Positions 1 to 11,225 of a stretch of DNA of 64,000 nucleotides are shown piece after piece. Source of the stretch: Microcebus murinus (Eukaryota; Chordata; Mammalia; Primates; Cheirogaleidae); contig NC_134119.1 in assembly GCF_040939455.1 (NCBI RefSeq), positions 1,996,501 to 2,060,500 on the forward strand, given 5' to 3'. How positions within the stretch are numbered: the first letter of the stretch is position 1; every line of letters begins with the position of its first letter. The position numbers were made by a program, and so were the translations under genes. Under the pieces are notes generated by a model, which made no database searches, was not told the DNA's origin, and worked only from the letters and a program-made list of their open reading frames with translations.

Positions 1-231
1 GCCTGGAGCCGCAGCACGGACAGCCGTGTGGCCCCGATCGGCAGCGTCGCCCGGCAGCGCCAGCTCATCCTGCGGTCGCCTCTCTGTGCACGGAGCATCC
101 CCGACGTCGCCACGGAGAACCAGCTTCCCCGGGGCTGCAGCATGCGCCCTCCCAGCCGGCGCCCCGCCATCCGGGGAAGGAAACGGGCATCGTAGGAAGC
201 AGGTTCTCGGCTGAGGTGGCACACCCCTGGG
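1..231. other. GC-rich single-copy DNA, no gene seen
   Basis: GC- and CpG-rich sequence leading into the 134-bp tandem array. Short open frames exist on both strands but have no recognisable domain and overlap each other. I see no splice-flanked exon, RNA gene or interspersed repeat here. Confidence 0.6.
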
Positions 232-985
232 CATGGTGCTCGGAGCCACATCTGGCAGCTCCTCTCTGAGAGCTCGCCCCCCGAGGTGGCCGCCCCGCCC
301 TGCCCTCGAGGTGTGGATGAGGCTTCCTCAGCGTGCACCTGCAGGCCCTAGCACCTTCCCTGGCAGAGCGCACGGGCGTGGTGCACGTTTGCCGATTGCT
401 CTATGGAGGGTCAAGCCCCTAGTGCCGCCCCGCCCTGTCCTCGAGGTGTGGATGAGGCTTCCTCAGCGTGCACCTGCAGGCCCCAGCGCCGTCCCCGGCA
501 GAGCGCACGGGCGTGGTGCACGTTTGCCGATTGCTCTATGGAGGGTGAAGCCCCCGTGCTGACCCTCCCTGCCCTCACAGTGTGGATGGGGTATCCTCAG
601 CGTGCACCTGCAGGCCCTAGCGCCGTCCCTGGCAGAGCGCAGGGGCACGGTGCGTGTTTGCCGATTGCTCTATGGAGGGTGAAGCCCCCGTGCTGACCCT
701 CCCTGCCCTCACAGTGTGGATGGGGCATCCTCAGCGTGCACCTGCAGGCCCTAGCGCCGTCCCTGGCAGAGCGCAGGGGCACGGTGCGTGTTTGCCGATT
801 GCTCTATGGAGGGTGAAGCCCCTGTGCTGACCCTCCCTGCCCTCACAGTGTGGATGGGGCATCCTCAGCGTGCACCTGCAGGCCCCAGCGCCGTCCCCGG
901 CAGAGCGCAGGGGCACGGTTCACATTTGCCGATTGCTCTATGGAGGGTGAAGCCCCCGTGCTGACCGAGGCCTCCTGTGCACAGG
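232..985. repeat. 134-bp minisatellite, about 5.5 copies
   Basis: The landmark GCCGATTGCTCTATGGAG recurs at 391, 526, 660, 794 and 928, giving steps of 135, 134, 134 and 134 bp. Each unit also holds CAGCGTGCACCTGCAGG and a GCAGAGCGCA block. The first unit is the most diverged and the central units are nearly identical, as expected from recent expansion in the middle of the array. Because 134 is not a multiple of 3, each unit shifts frame, so the repeated short open frames (similar 61-codon minus-strand peptides 134 bp apart) are by-products and not genes. Confidence 0.95.
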
Positions 986-1975
986 TGCTTCTGCAACGCA
1001 CGGTGTCCTGGAAGAGAGTGCGGGGCTGTGACCCGAACAGCAAAATCCAAAACCCCAGCCAGAGACAGGAAGCGCTGGAGAGGGGAGTAAGAAGTCGGGC
1101 AGGTTTCCCTGCCACCCTGTAATTATATTAAAAAAGCAATTGAACGCGATTCCCCATCAGCGAGATCTCTAGAAGCTCGTGGCTGCCAACCACGTCCCAC
1201 AGCGAGACGGGGTGCTGACTTCAATTTTGAAGAACCCAACTCACTTGCCAAAATCATCAAAATGCTGTGCCGGGTGCCAGTTCATTTCACGAAATGAAGC
1301 TGCCCGTTGGAAGGGATGCGGTTCTTATTTCTTCGCAGGAAACTGGTCTGCCATGTTAATTCTTTTCATGCTGAATTCATAGGTGCGTCCCAACGGTCTT
1401 TTCTTCTTAGCCCGGGAGAGAGCGTTGGCGACTCGGCCCTCCGATCTTATCTCATCTGCCTGGAAAACAGACGCCTGGGTTCGGCCGCAGGCGGGAGTGT
1501 GGCGTGGCGGTCGGAGCTCGCTCAGCAAGGCGCTGATGCGCATTCGAATCCTGGCCAGGCTGCTGGGCGGGAACTGGGCCTCCCTGTGTCCAGGTGTGAG
1601 GGGTCCAGCAGTGCCCCCCACCCCCCGTCCGGCTGGTGCAGAAGGCAGGCGACCTCTATGCGGGGCGCCAGCCGGGAGCCGTGCTCAGCACACAAAGCAG
1701 AGCAGTCACGGAATCATAACCGACCACGCAGATCGCCGGCTCTGGCTCCAGGACTGCCAGGCACCTGGTCGTGGTGATAAAGGAAACACGCCAAGGCTGC
1801 CGGGCGTCCACGGCGGCAAGCGTGTGGGGGACAGTGGCGGGATGAGGGGGTGAGCAGGTTGGATAAATGGTGGACCCTGCGCGGCGCGGTCCCTAGAGTT
1901 GGGAAGAGCGAAAGCGGCCAACACGGTTGTCTGCGAAGCCTTTAGGGAGAAGCAGGGGTGCAGCGGCAGAAGGCC
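986..1975. other. Single-copy spacer with AT-rich island
   Basis: No gene is supported. An AT-richer island at about 1115-1385 contains AATTATATTAAAAAAGCAATT, TTCATTTCACGAAATGAA (a near palindrome at about 1283-1300) and TGTTAATTCTTTTCATGCTGAATTC. It stands out from the GC-rich surroundings and resembles a conserved non-coding element. This is a composition-based guess only. The rest is GC-rich and shows nothing recognisable. Confidence 0.4.
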
Positions 1976-2187
1976 AGGAAAGGTGGAAGCCCGGGAAAGG
2001 TGGAAGCCCGGGAAAGGAGGAAGCCCGGGAAAGGTGGAAGCCCAGCAAAGGTGGAAGCCCAGCAAAGGTGGAAGCCCGGGAAAGGTGGAAGCCCGGGAGA
2101 GGCGGAAGCCCGGGAGAGGAGGAAGCCCGGGAGAGGCGGAAGCCCGGGAGAGGCGGAAGCCGGGAGAGGTGGAAGCCCAGGAAAGGC
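1976..2187. repeat. 17-bp minisatellite, about 12 copies
   Basis: Tandem units of the form GGTGGAAGCCCGGGAAA, with GGAGGAAG, GGCGGAAG and CCCAGCAAA variants. The 17-bp unit rotates through all three frames, so every plus-strand frame reads the same Lys/Arg/Gly/Pro-rich peptide and the minus strand reads a Ser/Pro/Leu-rich one. These open frames are repeat artefacts. The units are strongly purine-rich on the plus strand. Confidence 0.95.
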
Positions 2188-3394
2188 GCCACTGCACTGT
2201 GCTGGTAAAGGGACAACGGGCAAGAAGCCAGCGTGGGGGTGCACGGCACGGTGGTGACGTTTTGTTCCGAGGGAGGGTGCGAGTGGGGACTCAGCCTGGG
2301 AGATGTCTGCAGGGGTGTGAGGACTGGCTGTTGCCCCCCCCAACTCACGGTCCAGGCGTGGGACTCTGCTCCCAGGGCCAGGAGGGCCTGCCGAGGTTGG
2401 CCATCGCGCTGGGGCATGGGGAGTCTGTACCCCAGGAAGATGCACCTGCAGCAGGCAGGAAGGAGAAAATGCCCAGGCAGCGTCTGGAGTGAGGAGGAGG
2501 CCAGAGGAGGAGCACCTGGGAGCTGCCGGCCACGAGGGGATGAGGACGCCGAAAAGATGGAAGAGAAGTCCACAAGGAAAGGCAAAGCGTGGTAAGAGGA
2601 AACTAGGATGTGGGCATTGCAATCAGCTGAGGTCGTGTAGCCGGCCACCCAGCATCTCATCCACCTGCAGATCAGGCGTATGGACTGGGCTCAGCTGGAC
2701 GGTTCTTCAGCAAGTCTTGCCGGGGCCACCTGGGAAGCTGCCAGGCACCTGGTTCCTCCGGGGTGTGTGTTCTTGGGCTGCTGGCGGGGGCCTCGGTTCT
2801 CCTCTCCCCCAGCTCAGGCTGCTTCACCTCTGAGTCTCAGGCTCCAACAGGTCCACAGAGGACCTGCTCAACACTCGGGTGAGAGCCCAACACATGGGTG
2901 GGTCCAGGCCTCGGCTAGCGTGTTTGCTGGCGTCCCACTGGCCAACGCCCGTCCCTTAGAGGAAGGAGAGCCCACGCCACGCTGGAGGGTGTGCACAGAG
3001 GTCGGAGGAATCCCTGCAGCTGCCTCCTCAAGTCATCAGCGAGAGGACGAGGGGACAGCAGGGGTTCCCATGGCTTTGAGCTGGGGTTACTGGGTTAGAA
3101 CAGGACAGTCTGGTGGGAAAACCACAAACACAGTTCAAAGTGGGCCAAGCTAATCTGGCGAGGACAAGAGTCACGTCTGGGGGTACGCCTCCCTCAGGTA
3201 CGGCTGGATCCAGGGGCTCATGCTGTTCTCTCCCTGCTCAAGGAGAGCTCAAGCCGTCTCTGTTCATCTCCCAGCTCTGCCAGCCTTCCTCTGACTTAGC
3301 TTCACCCCCACTAGTCTCGCCCCCAGCAGCTGTAGAGGAAAGAAAGCTGCTCTGGGACACGTTTTCACAGTGGCAGGGCTGGATGTTTTGGCCC
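2188..3394. other. GC-rich spacer, no gene seen
   Basis: Single-copy GC-rich DNA. Several overlapping frames of 70-255 codons are open on both strands, as expected at this GC content. None has a recognisable domain or consistent codon pattern. Confidence 0.55.
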
Positions 3395-3525
3395 ACCCTG
3401 AGGCAGCGCAGTACGGTGGTTAAGAACAGTGTTTCCAAATCCCAGCTCCACCATTTTATAGCTTTCCAAGCAAGGCTTGTGCCTCGGTTTCCTCCTCTGT
3501 AAAATGGGTATGATGGTGGCAGGAG
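3395..3525 (+). repeat. MIR SINE fragment
   Basis: Contains the MIR-type core and tail: a GGTTAAGAACAG segment, AAATCCCAGCTCCACCA, and the diagnostic CCTCGGTTTCCTCCTCTGTAAAATGG at about 3482. Old mammal-wide SINE in sense orientation; both ends are worn. Confidence 0.8.
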
Positions 3526-5774
3526 GTCAGGAGGACCACACCGGGCTGTGGCTGGCATGGCGCACGCTGGTCCGTGGCTGCCATTGGCCTTGGTATCACT
3601 CCACGTGGCTGGCTCTGGGCCACGTGACTGCGGCCGGGGGGCAGGGAGTCAGCGGAAGAAGGGGTGGGGCGGGGACCTGGGGGCAGAAGCAAGTCCTGAC
3701 ACTGACCCTACCGTGGACAGAGCTCAGCGGGGCCCTGAGAGGGAGAGCAGCCACCTCACCCTCCTGACCCAGAGCGCACTCAACCAGCCACGCCCAGCAC
3801 CGGGCGTTTGCCAGGAAGAGCTGCGCCCTGAAACGGACCTCTGCCTTCACGAGACTCCTGGTGAATCAGAGCCGTGCCGGCGGCGCACACGGATGTTCTG
3901 AGACACGTTACTGCGGCGAGCGCGTTTTGAGCTCCATCCCGCTGCCAGATCTCCGGTAACACCTGGCGTTTCCGGGGCCCCACGGCGACGCTCGTCTGTT
4001 AATCTGCATTTTGCAGGGAGCGGCGTGGCACGCACAGAGGGTTCCAGCGACGTGAACGAGCAGGAGCGGCGGGGCTGGCGGAGAGCACATTCCCAGAGCC
4101 TGGCTCCCGGCAGCGCCGGGCACAGGTCCCTGAAAACGACGCTGCAGACCTTCCGCACGGCGTCAGCCGCACGGCGGCGGGGGAGGGGAAGAGACACAAA
4201 ATCATCGCGGACAGGGAACAGAGAGTCCTGGATATGCATGGAAATGAAAAAACATGTCATGGGGAACATTTTATAAGTAAAAACTTATGAGCATTTCACT
4301 GCACTTGAAAACCATTTTGCTGAAGCAGTTTGGTTCCTGGAAAGAAAAAAGCATCCTATGTTTTGATGTTCTCTTATATACATAGAAATGCACACACAGA
4401 ATGAGAGGGAAACTGCGACTTTTAAATGGTTATTGCGTTTCTAGCCCCGGACCGGCACCCGGCATGGCGCGTGTGCCTGCGGCCGGCATGTTTCGGCTCG
4501 CACCGAGCTTCGCCAAGGAGCATCTCCGGGAGACGACGTCGTGCTGTGCTCACTCAGACCCCCACGGCCTCTGACGACATTTTCACCGTGTGTTCTGGAG
4601 CAAGTGGCTGAAGGGAACACGATCGCAAATTTGCCCACGTGGGTGCACAGAGGACGTAAGGGGTTTCAGGAGACGTGTCCCTTTTCAGGTGTGATGACGG
4701 ATAAAAGCCTGGGCCACGGGACCAACAGCACAGTGGCGCGGCAGCAGCGAGGTGCTCTCTGCAGGGGCCCCGATGGCTTTTGGAGCATTGCTACAGCCAC
4801 GTGCACACCAGGGTTTCCCAGCCTCCACTCTGTGCCTCCGCATCTCGGACCAGGCAATGCTTTGCTGCTGGGGCGTTCCCGGGCACGGCGGGGTGTTCAG
4901 CAGCTTCCCTGGCCTCCGCCCCTCGGTTCTGGCAGCGCCCCGTCCCCGCTGCCCCCCGCCGACAGCCACAGGGTCTCCGGACCTTGCCAGACGTTCCCCG
5001 GGGACGAGGCTGCAGTGAGGACAACTGGAGCGGAGGAAGGGAGACGGGATTGGCCATCGAGGGGGTGTGATTTCTAACCGACGGTGCTCACTGCCTGGTG
5101 GGGATGCCTCTGGCAAAGGCACTCACGCTGGGCGCACGGCAGGCCGCTCCGGTGCAAAGCAGGAAGGAAGCTGCCTGCACCCGCCTGTCGCTGGCGCTGA
5201 GGATGCAGGGGACCAGTCCCGTGGACATGCTCAAAGAAAACAGCCGCGCCTGAGTCGTGTGACCGGCCTCGCCGATGCAGGTGGACGTAGGTGGATGACA
5301 CCTGGGGGAGCAGCCCTGATGCATGGCCCATCGCGTGGCCGTCCGGGGAAGGGGCGTGGCCTTCCCAGACGCAGGTGACCAGGGGGCACAGGAACTGGAC
5401 TATAGCTCTGGTCTTATGAGCACTTTGGGTGGGGCAGGGTCGCAAGCTGGGCCACTGGACGTGGACATGCTCGTGGCTTCTGCCTGCACGGCCTGGCTCC
5501 CGTGTGGAGTGTGGCCAGGGAGACCGGCTCCTGCCCCCTGGAGGCTCCGTGTCCCCTGCGCCTGCCCGCGGCCTCCGTGAGCCCTGCTGTGTTGGGGCAC
5601 TGGGCAGACCCCCCAGGAAAGGCTGCACCGGTGGACATCGGACAGCGTCAGCCCTGGACGTAAACCGCCCGCGTCCCGCCCGACCTTCCCCGGACCCAGG
5701 AGCACCCGGCCGTGTCCTGGACACACGGCCCGGAGCAAAGATCAAGGATGTCTACGGGAGTGCGGACACGCCCA
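3526..5774. other. Long GC-rich spacer, no gene seen
   Basis: High-GC, CpG-rich single-copy sequence with a short AT-rich dip at about 4255-4440. Overlapping frames on both strands (for example 178 codons at 4541 plus and 223 codons at 5074 minus) carry no recognisable motif. I see no repeats or RNA genes. Confidence 0.5.
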
Positions 5775-5982
5775 CGCCGCCAAACACACCCACAACATCT
5801 GGCTTCTCATACAAAAGTGGGAAAATGTGGCCCATAATGAGGAGGAAAGTAATCAATGAAAATATCAGAGTGACAGAATTAGTAGACAAGGACATTAAAA
5901 AGTTACTATCACTATATTTCATGTTTGTTCAAGAAGGCAGAGCAATCGAGACATAGAAATGTTCCGAATCAAAGTTTTGGTG
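5775..5982 (+). mobile_element. L1M/HAL1-type LINE fragment, left part
   Basis: An A-rich stretch including CAGAATTAGTAGACAAGGACATTAAAA and TGTTTGTTCAAGAAGG resembles the upstream region of ancient mammalian L1M or HAL1 elements in sense orientation. It is split from its continuation at 6283 by an Alu. No intact reading frame remains. The subfamily is not resolved. Confidence 0.65.
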
Positions 5983-6282
5983 TTTTTTTTTTTTTTTGAG
6001 ACAAGGTCTCACTCTGTCACCCAGGCTGAAAGTGTGGTGGTGTGATCACAGTTCTCTGCAGCCTCCAACTCCTGGGCTCAAGCGATCCTCCTGCCACAGC
6101 CTCCCAAGTAGCTGGGACTACAGATGTGCTCCACCACACCCAGCTAGTTTTTTTTTTTTTTTTGGTAGAGATGGGGGCCTTGCTATGTTGGCCAGGCTGG
6201 TCTTGAACTTCTAACCTCAAGTGATCTTCCCGCCTTGGCCTCCTAAAGCACAGGGATCACGGGCGTGAGCCCCCGTGCCCAT
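5983..6282 (-). mobile_element. Alu SINE, antisense, inside an L1M
   Basis: Begins with a T tract and GAGACAAGGTCTCACTCTGTC, has the second T tract at about 6149-6164, and ends near GGGCGTGAGCCCCCGTGCCC. This is a full-length dimeric primate Alu in reverse orientation with many substitutions, so an old (AluJ-like) copy. It is flanked by an imperfect target duplication, CCGAATCAAAGTT (5964-5976) and CCCAAATCAAACTT (6283-6296). Confidence 0.93.
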
Positions 6283-6985
6283 CCCAAATCAAACTTCTGT
6301 CCATGAAAACCATAATGTCCAAAATGAAAAATGCACTGAACGGGGTTAGCAGCAGATTTGAGACACTGCAGGGGAAACAACCTGAACTTGAAGATACGAC
6401 AACAGAAAGTATTTAAAACGACAAACCCAGAGGAAAAGGAATCACCAAAAAATAAAAAAAATATACGAACAAGAACCAAGAATCAGTCTGCTGGGGGGCG
6501 ACGTGGAGCAGCCCGAGGCACATGTGATCAGAGACCCCAGTGGAGGTCGGAGAAGGGGGACAAAAATTCTTAAAAAAATAATGACTGCGATTTTCCAAGG
6601 TTATGGAAAAGATCCAAGAAGCTCAACAAACCCCAAGCAAACAAACAAAACGGGAAGAAAACGAGACCGAGACAGCATCTCAGCAGGCTGCTCAGACCAG
6701 AGACACGGGGAAACGTCCTAACAGCGGCAGCCCGAGGGGGCAGGTGTGCAAAGAGCAGAGATCAAAGTGACGCCACAGCACGTTCTCGCCAGAAACCGCG
6801 CGCCAGAATGAACAAACAACCCCTTCACCCTAAAATTCTGCACCCAGCCAAAAAACAAAAAATTCTTTCAAAAATGGCAAAATAAAGACTTTCTCAGAGC
6901 ACAGAAGCTGGCGAGAATTCATGGCCGGCAGCCCGGCACCGCGAGAGGTGTCGAAGGGACACCTCCAGGGCCGGGGACGTGGCCG
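6283..6985 (+). mobile_element. L1M/HAL1-type LINE fragment, right part
   Basis: Continues the LINE interrupted by the Alu. Recognisable stretches include CACCCTAAAATTCTGCACCCAGCCAAA and TCAAAAATGGCAAAATAAAGACTTTCTCAGA followed by GCGAGAATTCATGGC, a pattern common to ancient L1M elements. All frames are broken by stops and the element is only a fossil. Confidence 0.75.
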
Positions 6986-8369
6986 CCAGATGGGCCTGTG
7001 TGTCCGCGAGGAGGAGTGACAAGCCAGAAATGCCAACGAGGAAAGGCTGTGTGTTTAAACTTTTCTCTCTGTAGAAACGGTGAATGGCACACGGTTTATC
7101 TCTAGCATGCATTTTCCACTTCACGGTGACTTCCCGCTTCCATGTCTGCAGCGCTTGGGGCCTTGGACAGCCGCGCACATGCCTCCGACGGTCCCCGCAG
7201 AGAACACGGCGTCTAGCACACGGCGGGCGCTTAGCAAGTGCCTGCAGAGCTACACTTGGAAGGCACGTTCCCCTGCCGCTGGTGGACAACGATAACGTGT
7301 GCATGCGTGCTACACGGGACACCTATGTGCATGTTATCCTCAGCGGGGTGGCAGCCGCATGTAGCCTTCGCTTGTTAACCAGCCGAGACTGGATCTTCTG
7401 TTTGGTCTTCACGTTCAGGTCACACTGAAAGTACAGCGGGGACCTCGTGGCCCGGCGTGTCAGCCGACGTCCCCTGACCAGGTGCCTCTTGAGACGCAGT
7501 TGTGAGGGTGGCCACCCATCCCGTCAGACAGGGCTCCCGGTGCTGGTCGGGTCTCCCGCATCCTCTGTCCCGGCAGACACGACGGCTCCCGGGGCCTCCT
7601 CTTCCTCCCTCATGTACCCCCGAACCCCCTCATGCTCACGGCCCAGCAAGGCAGGTGGCGTCGGGGACCCGGGCCCTTGGGGCGAGCCTTGCCTTTGTTG
7701 TCCGGGTGGCATTTTCACAGTTCCCGGTTTGGAGGCGCATCCTCGTGCTCTGCTCAGCTCTGATCCCTGCCAGCAGACTGAAGGAAATGCCACTCCTCGA
7801 GCAATGACAGACCGCCTCCGATCCCATCGCGCAGGAGTTCTGTTTACGTCTCCTAAACCGTGTTGGTGTTTTGTTTTCGACAGCGAGAGAGAGGCGTCTG
7901 GGCACGAGACGAGAGGAGGCGATGACTTCCCCGCTCGTGGGACCCGCAGGGAGCAAAGGCTCTGCTTGGGAGCGCTGCCTGCAGCAAAGGGGCCGTAAGC
8001 CGTTCCCGGACGGCCGTTCTCCCTCGGGGGAGGGCGTCCCTGCTGCGGACCCGCATTGCCCTGGGAGCTGTCGGGCAAGCAGTCGGCTCACTCACTGCGT
8101 GTTAACCGCGTGACATGCAGGTGCAGGCGGGGGAGGACCCTGAGCTCCACGGCAGGACAGCGCAGCTGCGACAACCCGTGCACGTCTCTCTCCTAAATCT
8201 CACCCTGAGCGTCTAGGAGTTTAAAAGGCCAGGTGGGGATCAGCTTGGAAACATGCTAAGCTTAAAATGTCATTGTTATTTGAGAGCCTCCTTCCAAACG
8301 CAGAGCATGGAATGCAACCACGTCCAAATGCAGCCCCTCAGCCTCCACCACCCCGAGGGTCCCGGAGCG
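6986..8369. other. GC-rich spacer, no gene seen
   Basis: Single-copy DNA. Overlapping frames of up to 184 codons on both strands near 7447-8095 show no domain. No repeat or RNA gene is recognised. Many CpG dinucleotides remain. Confidence 0.5.
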
Positions 8370-8535
8370 CTGTCCTGTGGAACATTCTACCACGCGGGGT
8401 GTTCTGTGTCTGCCCCACACGGTACAGGGGCCACTCGCCGTGCATGGGCATTGAGCACTTGAAATGGCTGATGTGACGGAACTGACCCTTCCTTGCAGGC
8501 AACGTGAGTGACTTTCAGTGTGGACGGCGCAGGTG
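8370..8535 (+). mobile_element. Possible old DNA-transposon fragment
   Basis: The stretch around CCCCACACGGTACAGGGGCCACTCGCC and GGGCATTGAGCACTTGAAATGGCTGATGTGAC resembles a common mammalian DNA-transposon fossil whose consensus has a 'GAGCACTTGAAATGTGGC' block. I cannot name the family with certainty and the boundaries are approximate. Confidence 0.5.
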
Positions 8536-9009
8536 GCCGGGCTGGCCCCAGGCATTGCACATCCAGGGGACGGGCCGGTGCTGGGCTTCACGCCTGGTCG
8601 GTTCCCACCCCTGAGCACCTGCCGCGCTTGCGTGGACCTCCTTCCGCTCTGCGCCGGCCTCAGGCCTCTCGGAAGCAGGTCCTCACCTCCCCGCCCGCAA
8701 GCCCCGGGCGGGGCCCGTGCAGCCCGCCAGCTGCCCACGCCCTTCGTCTCCAGGCTCTCTGCTCCCCGCATGTGGGGTGTGTGTCCTGCAGCGTCCACGT
8801 GTCCTCCCAGAGACCCCAGCTCAGCGACGCGTTCCTGGGTCACACGCATAGAAGACACTCAGGGGCCCATTCACAGTCCGACAGCCACCGGCCAGCCTCA
8901 CCCGGCCGCACACGCCACTGCAGAGCCCTCTGGTGCCCAGAAGGCCTGAACGGGGGGCACTGGGCAGATCTGGAGCCAGTGGGGCGGGCTGAGACCACCA
9001 CTCACCCCC
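8536..9009. other. GC-rich spacer, no gene seen
   Basis: CpG-rich single-copy sequence. Nothing recognisable beyond overlapping uninformative open frames. Confidence 0.5.
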
Positions 9010-9112
9010 CACCCGTCTCTCTCCAAGCCTCAGTTTCCTCGGCTGTAAAGTGGGGGCAGCCACGAAATCTCCCCACAGCCTTGCTGTGAGGATTAAATTC
9101 ACACAGACAGAT
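9010..9112 (+). repeat. MIR SINE fragment
   Basis: Diagnostic tail CCTCAGTTTCCTCGGCTGTAAAGTGGGG near 9030 followed by TTGCTGTGAGGATTAAATTCA, the usual order in a sense MIR. Confidence 0.85.
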
Positions 9113-9134
9113 ATAAATACATCCACATATGTTG

Positions 9135-9215
9135 TCTATGTTTAGAAACACACACATATATTTAGAACACACACATTTAGAATATGCACACACACGCGTG
9201 TGCACACACAGGCTT
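9135..9215. repeat. Imperfect CA-rich microsatellite
   Basis: Blocks of CACACACA alternate with ATATATTTAGAA spacers and end in a CGCGTGTGCACACACA stretch. It directly follows the MIR tail. Confidence 0.85.
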
Positions 9216-11139
9216 CTGGTCAGCGTGGCAGGCAGGGGCCGTCCACCTCCCCAGGGGCTGGAGCCAGGGCTCAAGTCACCCCACTCCCCGGGGGGCTTAT
9301 TTCAGAGATTAATGCAGGACTGAAATAACCAAAATATCTGTGAAATAAAAACTCAAAATCTCTAATAACATATTAAAACTTGGATCAGTGAGAAATGTAA
9401 TGTGAAGACTGTGTGTTCGGTCTCTGATTCACATTCCAACAGAGAAGAACCAGGGAGGGCCCTGCCAACCAGAACTGGGCGCGTACTGAAGTGCTGCTCA
9501 TATCAGCACCACTGGTACCATTACTGCGCGTCCAGCCGGACTGTTCTAGCAGCGATGACCTGCAGATTCCTTCCTGTGTCCCAGAGGCTCCTGCTGGCCT
9601 GGAACCTGTCAGGGTCCTGTGGCTAATTCCAGCATTACCTGGAATTCTGTCTCTGGCCATGCTGCTGGCGGCAGGCAGATGCAAAACCATATTGCCAAAG
9701 GAAGATTTCTTTCAAAATTAGTCTAAGAACACATTGCAAACGTATCACACAAGCAGTGTTCATTTGGAGTCCGTGGTGACACAGCAATTGCAGAAGCATT
9801 TACAGAGCGGTGAGGAGGGGTGAGGCTGGAAGCTCAGTGCCGCAGTCTCAGAGCCCAGAGTTGGGGGGCGGGGCGGGGAGGGACAGGGAGAGGATGCAGG
9901 TTCTGCAGGGCACGGGGAAGGGCGTGGAGGAGGCAGCGCTTGCAGACAGCTCGGCTTTGCAGGACCGGAATTCCAGGCCTGGGCATTTGAAGGAGGCTGG
10001 GAGGATTGGGGGTGGAGTGGGGGGTGGGGGTTCTTAACTCCATCCTGCGGTTTGGCTGAGTTTTCTCTCCAGATGAAAAGTCAACAGACATACCGGATTT
10101 TTACCTCTGCGTTTTACTACTGTGCTCAAGGCAATCGTGGGGGGAGGTGTAACACACGCACCCCCTTCTGTACCGTGAATCCTGCAGCTAGGTCATATAA
10201 TGCAGACTTCTCAAATAAAGCCCATTATTAACTATGTGCTGATTGCTATAATCAAAAGGCTCCACAAATCAAAACTGAATGGAAAGACACTGCTCTTGCT
10301 TTATTTGCTTTGGGGTCTTTTAATATTTCCAGAGATACTGAAAATAAATTATGTTAGAAAGCAGGTTTCTAAAATGGCAATGAAAAACCCTACGTTTACA
10401 ACCAAACCCTGCAGCTTGCACTTCTGATATAATGTCCTGAAATGCTCGATAACGCCATAAAACCTCGTCCCCAGGCAGAAACAACAGACGGCTCTGGAGT
10501 GTTTGCTGCTGGTGTCTGCCACAGCGGGAATTTTCTTAATAGAACATATAAAAATGCCCTTGGCAGTATCAAAAAAGGAGAAAGGGAAAAAAGAGAGGAA
10601 AAGGGATATTTAAGAAAAAGAATGTTGAAAGCAATCATAATTATTAATATGCTTGAAAGAGGATTTGATTGCTTAACCCAAGTCACCCAGGGCATAATGA
10701 TTATAAAGCTCATCCCTCTCCCCATCCGAGGGTAGGTGGGCCTTCTCTGTCATCTACAAGACATGGCAGCCTCTCCCCAGCCCGCCCCAGGCAGCGCTAT
10801 TTACCGCCCCGGAGGTTTTGCGTTCCTGCGCGTCTAGGAACACCAATAATAATGTACTGTTCCACTACAAAAGAACGTCTCAGCGGACGGATGTTTTCCA
10901 AAATCCAGAAGGCGGAAGGAGTTTAAAACTCACCCTCTATGGCTGTCAACAGAGCAGCCTGGATCTTTTCGGCAAACCGCGAGGTCGAGGTTCCTTGGTG
11001 CTGCTTAGCATGGAATCCGGGGAGAACCGCCACAGAAACACGGGGAAACAGGCGAGGACAAACGCACCAGGACGTGGTTACGCACCCAGAGCTGATCCCC
11101 ACAATACCGCCCCCTGCCCTGACACGGACAGGCAAAGAG
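9216..11139. other. Spacer with AT-rich island
   Basis: The 10100-10735 part is AT-rich and stands out from its surroundings, with CCCATTATTAACTATGTGC, CATAATTATTAATATGC and TTTAATATTTCC. These TAAT-containing runs resemble homeodomain sites, and the island may be a conserved non-coding element. The remainder is mixed composition with no gene, repeat or RNA gene recognised. Confidence 0.4.
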
Positions 11140-11225
11140 GGGAGTGTGCACGTGTGTGTCAGTGCACACGTGTGTCAGTGCATGTGTGTGCGTGCACGCG
11201 TGTGTCAGGGCACGAGTGTGAGCCG
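11140..11225. repeat. TG/CA-rich short tandem repeat
   Basis: Imperfect units such as GTGTGTCAGTGCACACGTGT and GTGTGCGTGCACGC. The purine-pyrimidine alternation is of the type that can adopt Z-DNA. Confidence 0.85.

Noticed and set aside
1505..1565. CATTCGAATCC, similar to a tRNA T-loop (GTTCGAATCC)
   Set aside because: The upstream sequence cannot fold into the D and anticodon arms at tRNA spacing, and no acceptor stem is present.
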